64,000 bases of DNA from Pyrenopolyporus hunteri (lineage: Eukaryota; Ascomycota; Sordariomycetes; Xylariales; Hypoxylaceae). Positions 10,021 to 19,766 of the stretch are shown here, one piece after another (the stretch's first letter is position 1; every line of letters begins with the position of its first letter). The notes below the pieces were generated by a model. That model saw only the letters and a program-made list of their open reading frames with translations. It searched no databases and was not told where the DNA came from. The stretch lies in NCBI GenBank assembly GCA_902806595.1, contig CADCXC010000037.1, positions 62,001 to 126,000 of the forward strand, written 5' to 3'. Made by a program: the position numbers and the translations under genes.

Positions 10021-12861
10021 ATGGTCGCACGCAAGCCGCTTCCTGACAGCGCCTCAGCGAACACCAGTCCCCCCGCCCCCGCTGTTAGCATACAAGCCGT
10101 GAGACAAGAGCTGTGGCCTCCTAGCGATTCTGAATCTGAATCGGCAAGAGTATGGGCGAAGGAAGACCCCAGGGTAGCGGAGCAGCGTGACACAAATGCT
10201 GCGGCTGCGGGGAGCGATAATGCATCTCAGGACGTGTCCCGCGCGCTTCAACCTGGGACCATTTATCAGCAGCATGAGGAGAACCCGTGGGATGAACGCG
10301 GCAAAAACGAGCCTGCCGAGACTGTGACCGCGACCGAACCCCAAGTTAAACAAGAGGAAATGCCGAAAAGCCTTTGGCCGGGAGGGGCACGGTTCGAGAC
10401 AAATCCCTTCAAACGGAAACCTGTGCAAGCAGACTCAACCAGTCAGGAAAATCAAGATAGCCAACATTCGGCTACTACGTCTACGAATCCTCCTCCTCCT
10501 CCGGCCAACCCTCTTCTTCCCGTACCGACCGGCGAATTCTCTCAACTACACCTCTCCGAGCCCGAAACGAGCACAAATCCCTGGCAGCCAGCACCCGGCG
10601 AATCTAAACTCCCTAGCATCCCCTTGGCCGCCCCCTTGGCCGCGCCCTTGTCCGACCAGGAGTCTAAGAGTAACGTGTGGGACTCGAGCCTACCGTCAAG
10701 GGCTTCTTCTACAGGCCCGACCTCGCATCCTGCTGCGACGTTTCCTTTACCCGTCGAGGGGGAGTTGCAACTGTGGGACGACGCACCGCCAAAGCCCTCG
10801 CTAAGCTCACCACCGGAAAAATCTCAGGAGGCGGACGAAATATTCGACGACCAGCATGCCTGGGATGATCTCGGATCCAACAAAAAGGGCAAGCAGCCAG
10901 ACTTACAGCCGTCGCATGTGCATTCCGAGACCCCTGACGGCTGGAACCTAATTGACCACGAGCCTTTACCGGAACCTGCGCCGGGGACCTTATCGAAGCA
11001 GAGCACTTGGGAGAGGGAGAATTTCATGGACGCCGATGAAGAAAGACCAAAGGAGGTGGCGGCGCCTACGGCTGCGGAAGTGCCGCCGGTTTTACCGCCG
11101 CGACGAGCGTCAAACGAGAATCCGCAACGGCCAGCACCGGGTCCTCAATCGTCAGGCACAACCACGGCCGCCACAAGCAAATCCGAGACGTACCAGATTA
11201 AGAACATAAGCTGGTTTGATGCCACGGCGCCCAAGAACCCCCGAAGATCGCCTATACTTGTACAGAACGCCAACGGCCCTTGTCCTCTAGTTGCGCTCGT
11301 TAATGCGCTTACTTTAACAACGCCTGCTACCCAGACAAATTCAAATCTAGTAGAGACCCTGAGATCCCGTGAACAGATCAGTCTAGATTTCCTCCTCGAA
11401 GCCGTGTTCGATGAACTTATGACCCATCGCCACGTCAATCCAAACGTCCCCTTGCCAGACATGCCCGAATTATACGCTTTCCTGAAGGGCCTCCACACCG
11501 GCATGAATGTCAACCCGCGTTTCATCCCGAGTTCTGAGTCTACGGATGCCCAGAAACAATTATCCCAATCTCATACCCGGTCGTCGGACCGCGGAGAGTT
11601 TACCCCCGGGACCTTTGAGAACACGCGAGACATGGAGCTCTATGCCACGTTTTCCATTCCTCTGATCCACGGCTGGCTTCCTCCGAGAGATGACCCAGTA
11701 TATGACTCCTTTATTAGACAAGCGTCCTCTTACGACGATGTGCAAAGCATCCTGTTCCGAGAGGAAGAGCTCGAGGACAAGCTTAGTAATTCGGACGCCG
11801 GCCTTACCGAACAGGAACAGCAGCTTTACCAGGACATTATACTCATAAAATCCTTCCTCACTACCTCTGCCACTCAGCTCACCCCTTGGGGCCTCGAAGT
11901 GATTACCAGAGCTCTTCGGCCGGGGACCGTAGCCATTTTATTTCGCAACGACCATTTCTCCACCCTATATCGACACCCCCAAACGAACAAACTGTTCACT
12001 TTGGTAACAGACGCAGGCTACTATACGCACGACGAAGTCGTCTGGGAATCGTTGGTAGACGTTCGTGGTGAACGGACCGAGTTCTTCTCTGGCGATTTCC
12101 GTCTAGTTGGTGGCCCTCAGCAGCAGCGGCCGTCAGGGGCTGCCCCGAGCGCCCAGTATAACAACGGCGGGGTTTCGAGTAACAACACACGCGGGGGCGG
12201 ATGGGAAACGGTTCAAAACCGGCGATCGCGGAATAATCGCCCTAATGAGTCGAGCCCTGGCGCACAGCTTTTACCGAAACATGAACAAGAAGATCGAGAT
12301 CTAGCTCTAGCCTTGCAGCTGCAGGAGGAGGAAGAGGAGCGCCACCGCGCAGAACAGGCTGCCCGCCGCCGCGAAAGCCAACTGTCTGAGCAATTCATCG
12401 AGCAGCAAGGCCGCCAAGCTGCACCATCTCGCGGCGCCCGCGGCCATGGCGGTTCCGTCAGTAGGGGTAGTAATGGCCCGTTACCACCGGCCAGGGGTAG
12501 TTCAGCTAATCAGTCCACAACCTCGGTGGCTAGTCGAGGACGGCCGGTACAGCAAGTTAGATCCTTAATCCCCCCAGCTCCGACGACACATCGACCCGCA
12601 GACGAACAGGTAGATGATGCCCCACCGAGCTACGAACAGGCTTCCAAGTCGACTCCATACGTACCGCCTGCCGGACATCCGAGTCATCCGGAGAGTAGTC
12701 CAAGCAGTGCGACTCCTAGAAGGAGACCCCCATTTCCGGGACAGGCCAGCGCTGGGCCTAGCACGCCGGTGAGAGGACGTCAGGGACCGGCACCTGTCCC
12801 AGCTGGAAGTGCCACAGCACAGGCTGGCGGTGGGAAAGAGAAGGACTGTGTTGTGATGTAA
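10021..12861 (+). CDS. MINDY-family deubiquitinase (DUF544) with C-terminal CaaX box
   Basis: Single exon, 946 residues. MINDY enzymes are cysteine proteases that trim Lys48-linked ubiquitin chains. The catalytic domain lies at about residues 392-700: oxyanion Gln and nucleophile in the VQNANGPCPL motif (Cys421), and the general-base His in FRNDHFSTLY (His645). Residues 1-390 are low-complexity, rich in Pro, Ser, Glu and Lys, probably disordered. After the domain, a DLALALQLQEEEEE stretch near residue 763 resembles a ubiquitin-interacting helix, followed by an Arg/Gln-rich helix and a Pro/Ser/Gly-rich tail. The last four residues are CVVM, a good CaaX prenylation signal (Met favours farnesyl), preceded by KEKD, so membrane attachment is inferred. 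The ATG is preceded by ACC. Confidence 0.93.
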   Translation: MVARKPLPDSASANTSPPAPAVSIQAVRQELWPPSDSESESARVWAKEDPRVAEQRDTNAAAAGSDNASQDVSRALQPGTIYQQHEENPWDERGKNEPAETVTATEPQVKQEEMPKSLWPGGARFETNPFKRKPVQADSTSQENQDSQHSATTSTNPPPPPANPLLPVPTGEFSQLHLSEPETSTNPWQPAPGESKLPSIPLAAPLAAPLSDQESKSNVWDSSLPSRASSTGPTSHPAATFPLPVEGELQLWDDAPPKPSLSSPPEKSQEADEIFDDQHAWDDLGSNKKGKQPDLQPSHVHSETPDGWNLIDHEPLPEPAPGTLSKQSTWERENFMDADEERPKEVAAPTAAEVPPVLPPRRASNENPQRPAPGPQSSGTTTAATSKSETYQIKNISWFDATAPKNPRRSPILVQNANGPCPLVALVNALTLTTPATQTNSNLVETLRSREQISLDFLLEAVFDELMTHRHVNPNVPLPDMPELYAFLKGLHTGMNVNPRFIPSSESTDAQKQLSQSHTRSSDRGEFTPGTFENTRDMELYATFSIPLIHGWLPPRDDPVYDSFIRQASSYDDVQSILFREEELEDKLSNSDAGLTEQEQQLYQDIILIKSFLTTSATQLTPWGLEVITRALRPGTVAILFRNDHFSTLYRHPQTNKLFTLVTDAGYYTHDEVVWESLVDVRGERTEFFSGDFRLVGGPQQQRPSGAAPSAQYNNGGVSSNNTRGGGWETVQNRRSRNNRPNESSPGAQLLPKHEQEDRDLALALQLQEEEEERHRAEQAARRRESQLSEQFIEQQGRQAAPSRGARGHGGSVSRGSNGPLPPARGSSANQSTTSVASRGRPVQQVRSLIPPAPTTHRPADEQVDDAPPSYEQASKSTPYVPPAGHPSHPESSPSSATPRRRPPFPGQASAGPSTPVRGRQGPAPVPAGSATAQAGGGKEKDCVVM

Positions 12862-13389
12862 CGGGACATCTTCAGTTGAGCTAAAACGTGGTTTCTGCAT
12901 GGGCTATTAGAGATGGTTATTCATTGGGTATGGGCCCATGGCTTTATGGAAGATGGGATTCTGGGTTATGAGGCTTGTATTATTAACGATAACGGAGGTC
13001 ATGGGAAACGATCCGACGAGCTTACGCAGGGAATACAAGAGTAGGTAGCTTGTTCGTTCCGGTACATGAAATGATAACGGATACCCTGTTCACTCGGGAG
13101 CAAGCGAAGTGTCATTTGCCTAATATTTTCTTATTATCCTCGTTAGCATAGTATAGGGGTGTACCAAGCGACCTTATAGGTCTAAGAAAGATCAAATGGA
13201 ACTGACGAGGGCCATGGGTAAAGAGGGCTGGGTGGGAACTCAAGTTTTGGACCCCCCCCCCCTTCGATACTTAAAGGTATTGTATCAACACTTATAAAAA
13301 ATTAAGCAGAAGAAGGGCATGAGAAAACCGCAAATTTACCCCTATATCGTCTATCCCTTCGGCAACATCTGCCAGCTCCGAGCAATCCG
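12862..13389. other. Intergenic, convergent
   Basis: The 3' flanks of the MINDY gene and the Cys/His-repeat gene meet here. A run of C residues lies at about 13251-13261. No feature beyond that is seen. Confidence 0.5.
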
Positions 13390-15343
13390 CTATCTCTTTT
13401 TCCTACCGCCATCGCAACCGCCGCCGCAATAACCGCAAGCCCCCATGTCGACCGTTACGCCACCACAGCTGTCGCCGTGGTCGTGATCCGTGATAGTATC
13501 ATCATCGCCGTCTCCGTCGTCGTCATCGTCGTCATCACCACCACCAGCACCGTGGTACTCGCAGCACACACCGCTACCACCCCCACTACCGCCCCCTCCT
13601 CCGTCTCCTCCTCCTCCCGCCACCCCATCCCCAGTAACCACCATCGTCGTCGCAGACGCTCTAAGCCGCACCCCGCAGCGGCAACGGCAGCGGCAGCGAC
13701 TACTCCGATTGTGCTGATGCTGATGCTGGTGTTGGAGTTGGTGTGGGAACTGCTGCTGGCACCGCAAGTTCTGGTGGCCAAGCAGCGGACACGGCGCGTG
13801 GTCCGCGCAGTACACGGGGTTCGCGACCGTGCCCTCGCGCCTCTTGCCGCAGTCGTCGCGCCGCAGCAGCGCCGCCATGCACATGTGGTCCGCGCACCAT
13901 TTTCCCTTTCCCGCAAGAATAGCAGCGGCAGCGGCGGCGGCGGCGGCGGCGGAAGTAGTAGTAACCGTAGCGGCTGTAGCAGCGAATATGGCGCCCCCGG
14001 AATCGTACGTCTGCTTCCGACACCCCGCGTCCGCGCACTCGTGGCTCTCGCAGAAGATGCTTAGGACGGCGTCGGCGCGCGGCGAGACGCAGGTTGGGTA
14101 CAGCGCGCAGGAGTGGGAGGGACACTGTGGTGGAGGGTGGGGCGTTAGTCGGTTAGATGTAGAGAAGTGGATATACAGGTAGACGAATGGACGAGGATAG
14201 GTAGGAGGAGGGGGGAAGGTAGGATTTGTAGGTACTCACGGCCCGCGCCCCGTCGCCCTCGACGCGTTGACTCTCGCACGCCGCAGACGCCGCGCAGTAG
14301 TGCTGGAAGCAAAACTTGGCGGCGCGGTGCGAGGTGTCGTGGAACACAAGCGCTTCACATCGATCCGCCTGGCACACCTGATGGCCGTGACAATAATAGG
14401 GGGGATCATGCCCGGACGGAGGGGGCGAGGACGGGGAGGAAGGATCGTTGACGCAGTTTACGCACCCCCGACCATGGCACGTATGCCGACGACAGCACTA
14501 CGATGGCGAGAGTCAGCAGTTACCCGTGCCATCAGATAAGAACCAGGGGCCTATATATGTCGTGGAACGAAAACACCTAAGCTGCTAACTTTAACCTGGC
14601 CAAGAGTCTAGGCCCGGAACGGAGGAAGGGAAAAGGAGAGAAATCTGAATAGGTACTACATACGATACCCGGGCTCTGCCGCGGCTGGTCGCAGTCTTTA
14701 ACACTGCAGGCGTGCTTGGCGCAGTACGGCGAGCTCTTCTTGGGACACCGCGGCTCCTTGCATTCGGGGCTGGCGCAAGCGTCTAGAACGAGTAGGTATT
14801 GGTTAGAAAACGGGCTACGGCTTCAAAAGATGGAGAGAAAAAGAGAGAAATATATATTTGGCGCGCCCATTAATGAATATGAAGTTGAAGCGATGGTGAG
14901 ACCCACGTTCCTCTGCGCAGAACGGGAAGCTCGGATTGTGCCCCTTTCTCGGCCCCCGACACCGCCGGCCCGCTTCGATGTATTTGCACCGGCTATCTGG
15001 GAGGCAACGTAATGTTAAATATAAATGTCGACTGGTATCCATTCTCACTGAGTCTATCGAGCGTGTTCCGCCGCCACAATAACGCCCGGTCGTCCCCCCC
15101 TTTCATAGCTGGGAGTTGCCTGCGAGATAGAAGAGGGCGGAGGAAAGACTCACGGTGATGGCAGATCTTGTCCTCGCCGTGGCCGCGCTTAGGACACACC
15201 TTGACCTTGAGGCACACGGCGCAGACGTGGTGGCGACAATATGGCGAGGACGCTGTGTTCCCTACGATCCTCCTGTTGTTGCAAGTTCTCACGCGGCACT
15301 TGAGGTCTGCGTGGAAGCAGAGCTGCCAGGGAGATAGAGCCAT
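13390..15343 (-). CDS. Unassigned protein with about ten tandem Cys2-His-Cys (C-x2-H-x-C) units
   Basis: I assembled five exons: 15154-15343, 14907-14996, 14664-14782, 14240-14497 and 13390-14124. All junctions use GT...AG and keep phase (1, 1, 0, 0), giving 463 residues. The protein repeats a unit of an aromatic or hydrophobic residue, C-x2/3-H-x1/2-C-x2/5-C, with first cysteines near residues 36, 90, 114, 135, 169, 196, 220, 244, 296 and 325. Each unit could bind one zinc; a structural or nucleic-acid/protein-binding role is inferred only. After residue 340 the sequence becomes low-complexity: Gln/His and Arg/Cys stretches, Gly-rich, then an Asp-rich run and a final GACGYCGGGC segment. A run of ten Ala (codons GCC/GCT) interrupts units 8 and 9. 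The start ATG is uncertain; a further upstream exon spliced at about 15325 is possible. I do not recognise the family. Confidence 0.65.
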
Positions 15344-16669
15344 ACTTCCCCCTGTTCTTTAGTCCTCCTAGACGGGGTGTATTAGGCCGTTTTCCGCCCG
15401 GAGTATTTCTGGACGGAGAAGGGAGTTACTCTTCTTCTCTACGGTGTTGCTTCGAATAGCGTATAGAAAGAAAGTTCTGAGACCCGAGGGAAAATGGATT
15501 GGAGAACAGATCGAACGCCTTTTCTTTTCCAACTCAAGGCGAGCCTATGGCCGCAAATATATCAATCTAGTATTCTCTCGAATCCTAAATACCAGAACCG
15601 ATGGACACCCATGTGCTAAAAGGCGAGCCAAACATTCACAGTCTGACGTGGTCGACCTTTCGTAGAAGGCACCTAGGTAGGCAACCAAGGCACAAGGCAG
15701 CTACTTGAAGCAATCAGACCGGCGCTAATACGCATATACGCCCGGGTCACGATATGCCTCTTCTGTGTCCGTAGGATTCCCGTAGGGCTAGCCAGACAGT
15801 TGCCGAACGATCCCGACGCGGTTTGTCACCACGTTTACGGAGAACGGGATCCCGCGGCCAGCCAGCCTACCGGGGCGCGGGGAGTTACACCTCATGCCAC
15901 CTGGGTAGGCTACGGGACGCTCTCTCCGAAGCACCCAGGATTCCGGGTTGATCTGCTTGCAGCCGGGAGCGGTGCCTACCCGTATGGTATGAGCTGTAGA
16001 CTTGAGCCTCATAGGCACGTTGCACGGCGCAGGATGAACGTCCATATACGGAATTACCTAATATGTCCATCTTATAGGTTCCACCTCCTGAAGGTTCGTA
16101 TACATACCCTATAGCATCAAGTAACGTAGCCTGGTGTGGAAATTAGAAAATTCTATCACAGGTGATAGGGAGGTGGATGTTATTTTGTATACTGAAACGC
16201 ATCTAAGATTCAATTCTCGTAATATTGTCATCTAACCAGTGGTTCACATAGCCAAGTAACATCCAGGAACAAGGCAACATATTGCTAGGTAGACAAGTAG
16301 GTAGGTAGACAGCAATCGAACAAGCACAGCTCTACACAAGCAATAGGAAACCCAGACGAGCCGACTCGGCGAAGCGCATCCTCACGCACACGTACCCGCG
16401 CACAGGGCGGACCTAGGCGAACTCGCATCACACACGCGCACACAATGGACAATCAGGACCCGGAACGGCTAATTTGTTTCATTCGCTTCAGACCGAGAAT
16501 GCGATGTTTGTCTACCCACCCAGGTAGCCGTGTCTTAACTGCTGTTGCCTCCAAACCACCAAAAAAAAAAACCGCCCAGGGGTATCAATCATGCATGACA
16601 TGAATATCGTGAGGTATAACAAGGAAAAGAAAACAGCTTTAACCACCTGCTATCCCATCAAATCCAATA
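15344..16669. other. Intergenic between two minus-strand genes
   Basis: This is the upstream flank of the Cys/His-repeat gene and the downstream flank of the Tbf1-like gene. It contains TAGGTAGG runs near 15670 and 16290-16310, an AC-rich patch at 16376-16445 and an A-run at 16561-16570. ORFs of 60-104 codons here show no recognisable protein. Confidence 0.5.
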
Positions 16670-19600
16670 CTATTTAATCGATGTGGCAGCCGGTGTAGCC
16701 GAATTGGTAGGGGGCATTGTTCCTTCGTTGGGGTTAGCCGCCGCGTCTCTTTCTCTTTCCTTCTCCCTCTCCCTTTCTCTCTCTAATGCGGCTCTCAGGC
16801 CAAGCACCGCCTTGTCTACGCTACTAAGCTCGCTCTTCTCCAGCTCGTTGCTTTCCACAGCAGGAATTGTTGCTGGGTTATTCGTTGGCGGAGACACGGA
16901 AGCCGTTACTGGCGCAGTCGTTGAGGTGGTGACTGGTGGCGTAGAAGTAGTTGTCACAGAGGTCGCGTGCCGCTCAGCCTGAGAGGTAGGTGGTGCTTGT
17001 GTGTGGTGATGGACTGTCGATGTAAGAGTAGGTAGGCTGACTGGTTGCGGTGCGGGTATGACTGGACGCGATAGTGGAGTTGGCGTAGGTGCGGACGACT
17101 GAGTCGGTTGTTGCGATATCCTTGGTGTACCCGGTTGTGAGCCAGGATGTGACAGCGGCTGACTGGGCGTCGCGCTTCTAGGTACTCCTGCCGAAGGACT
17201 TTGCCTTGGTGCTGCGTTGTTCTGCAGACCGCCAGCCAAGGTCAAGATGCCATTCACATGAGCCTGCTGTTCTTCAGAGTTGAGTCTCGCCTTCTCCTCA
17301 GCTTCCTTCCTGGCAGCCTGGGTGGGCGCTCTGGTCTTCAACTCTCCGGTAACGCACTGGAGATAGTAAGGCATCTCTGAATTGGTCTTTAGGAAAAACA
17401 GTTTCAGGTTTCTAGCTTTATCCTTCAGTTGCACCTGAGTGCGGTCCGCGAGGATGTTACTGATAGACCCATTCGGTCCGAAAAGGGATAGGATCTGCGA
17501 CCAATGAGGGCCTTTAACCATATCAAGCCCCATCATGAGAGCCTTCTCTTCCTCGGGACTCCAGGGTCGTCGAGTTGAGTGCGAGCCCTCCCGGCGAGCA
17601 TGGGTCGACGATCTGGCCGCGGCTGCTTGCCGAGCCCGCTCATAGAGCGCTGGAGTTGAGTCACTTTGGTTAGGAGGCAAGTGGTCGTTGACTGTTTGAT
17701 ACGGAGGCATCCCATTGCTCGTGGGGTTTTGCTGGTAGTGATAATATTGTTGCGGTTGTTGTGGTTGTTGTGGTTGCTGTGGCTGCTGTGTTTGCTGAGC
17801 TGGGTAGTTATGGTTCTGAGTCTGAGCTAAGGGTGTTTGGGCTGTCCCGGGTGAGTATGTATCCTCCCCACCACCAGAAGCGCAGGACTTACTAGGAGGC
17901 TGAGGAAGTGTAGTCGGTTGGTATTGATTCTGTTGGATACTCTGCAAAGCTAACATTGTGGCCCTCGAGGCACTTTCAGCCGCGGATGCGATAGCGGATG
18001 GCAGCTCGGTGCTCGCAGCGCTTTCCTTCGCCTGTTCGACCGCCTTAGAAACATTCTCTGCAAGGAAAGCAGAGAGCTCATCTAATTCATGAGGCTCTTC
18101 TACGCTTGGCTCCAGGCCACTCTGAGCAGCCCTTGACGCCTCGGCGATGATGGCGGTAATGTCGAAAGCCTCGTCCAAACTTTGGTCAACGTGTTGGTCG
18201 ACGTGTTCGTCTTGCAACGTATCCTCCGCCGGAGCGGCGGTCTCTACCCTTCCGGTACCCTGAGCCCTGATGTTTTCTATGTGATCGTTGAGGAACGTGC
18301 TCAGGCTATCGAGGAAGGCCTCATAAGTGAATTGTTTGCTAAGTGCCTCTTAGAGGGGGTCAGAGTTATAGACAGCAAACTTAACGGAACGTGGTACACA
18401 TACGAATATTGCTCGTCTCGGTGGATTCCTTTGAGAGCATCTCTTTCCGTGCCCTTGCATTTGTGAGAAACTCGTGTTCAACAGCTGTCAGCGGCAAAAA
18501 GGGGTGATGTTCCTGCAGAGAATTCTCGAGTTTTGTGACGAACAGATCCTCCAAAAGTTGATCCTTAGCCTTCTCCTGGTCATTTTCCAAGACGGCAAGG
18601 AAAATCTGAGTCTTCAAACCCATATATAATTCCGCCGCATCCCGCGGTACTTCTTGGTTCTCGGGAACAAAAATACGTAGGAAATTTTCATTGATCTCTT
18701 CTAGACCAAGCTCGTTTGTTCCGAACACACTTGCGCAAGTCGTCGCCAAATTTACTATCCTGATGACCTCACGGCTTTGACTAGTGACGTTTAAGTGTTC
18801 TGGGTACAAAAGCGGGTGCGTATCCGAGAGTTGTTTCCGTTGAATGTCGAAAGCTGTTTTTAGTAGAGCATATTCCCGAGCGAGGTCTGAATCCGCATCG
18901 CTGCTGAGGTTGGCTATTGTGTCTTCTAAAGATTGTTCGGACCACGCAGTAATGATATCGACGGCCTAAAAACTTCTTAGTCGCTTCAATACCGCCAAGA
19001 TGTATACACAATGCTCACCAAGCTGCCAAGAGCGGGTATGATATGCTTCCGGCGCGTAAAGTCTCTGGGGTTGCTCCACAGAGATTCGGGGCGCGGCTCG
19101 GGGCGCTGTTCGGGGTTTTCCGTAGGAGTAGGCATTCGCGGTTCGCATTCCACGCCTGAAGGGAGGATATCGTGGGAGGCATTGTGGGAGATGTCGCGGG
19201 GAATGTCGTGAGAAATATCATGAGGAACGTCATGGGGGATATCGTGAGGGACATCGTGAGGGACATCGTGGGATAGGTCACCGAGATGTTCGATGTTATC
19301 AGATGAGAGACGGTCCGCCCTGTCAGACTCTGATTGAAACTGCTGCATGGCTTCGGCCTGGGCCTGCTGGACAAGAAGAGCAATTTCATCCATCTCGCTT
19401 ATCCCCTCGCTCTCTATCTTAGGCCGCTTCTCGTCTCGAGGCTGCTCATTATCTCCGTCGGGGGTTCGAGGTCTCTTAAGGGGTGAGTGAGGCCGCTCGG
19501 GTTCAGGGTCTAACACCATAGCGTCGCCGGCCGCAGGCTCAGTCTTGATGGGAGGGCCTTTGCCGTAACATTGTCAGTAAGGGTGTCCTTATTTAGATAA

Positions 19601-19766
19601 ATACGTATGCGATGCAATAATACGGAGGATAGATAGCCCTCGTCTTAGAGAATAGGTAGAGAACGAAGGGAGAAACGGAAAAGAAATCAGAGTTTGGCGA
19701 CGACTTACTGGTAGGCGGCCCGACAGCAGCCATGGCGGCCGCGATGGCCTCAGCGACATCAGCCAT
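16670..19766 (-). CDS. tbf1: Tbf1-like telomere/TTAGGG-repeat-binding factor (TRFH plus Myb telobox)
   Basis: Four exons, 19709-19766, 19019-19557, 18404-18965 and 16670-18348, join in phases 1, 0 and 1 to give 945 residues. Tbf1/TRF proteins bind TTAGGG-type repeats at telomeres, subtelomeres and gene promoters and dimerise through a TRFH domain. The C-terminal Myb/SANT repeat is at about 646-707 (RRPWSPEEEKALM ... VQLKDKARN), the last being the telobox helix (canonical VDLKDKWRN; here Gln for Asp and Ala for Trp). The alpha-helical segment from about residue 200 to 415 has the position and character of TRFH. Before it, residues 115-150 form an imperfect tetrapeptide array of the PHDV/PHDI/SHDI type. 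A QPQ tract (about 571-588) and an alternating Glu-Arg helix lie around the Myb domain. The symbol is by homology; a Taz1-type name would be an alternative. Confidence 0.85.
19160..19276 (-). repeat. In-frame 12-bp tandem repeat (PHD[VI] tetrapeptides) in the Tbf1-like gene
   Basis: Imperfect copies of a 12-base unit of the form gggacatcgtga encode successive tetrapeptides PHDV, PHDI, SHDI, PRDI and SHDI, about nine in all. Such arrays expand and contract by slippage, so length is likely to vary between strains. The segment falls in the disordered N-terminal region ahead of the TRFH domain. Confidence 0.85.

Noticed and set aside
13477..14539. Plus-strand ORFs of 90-195 codons opposite the Cys/His gene
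   Set aside because: They are antisense shadows of a GC-rich, repeat-containing coding strand, are low-complexity, and lack any domain; the minus strand gives phased exons and conserved motifs.
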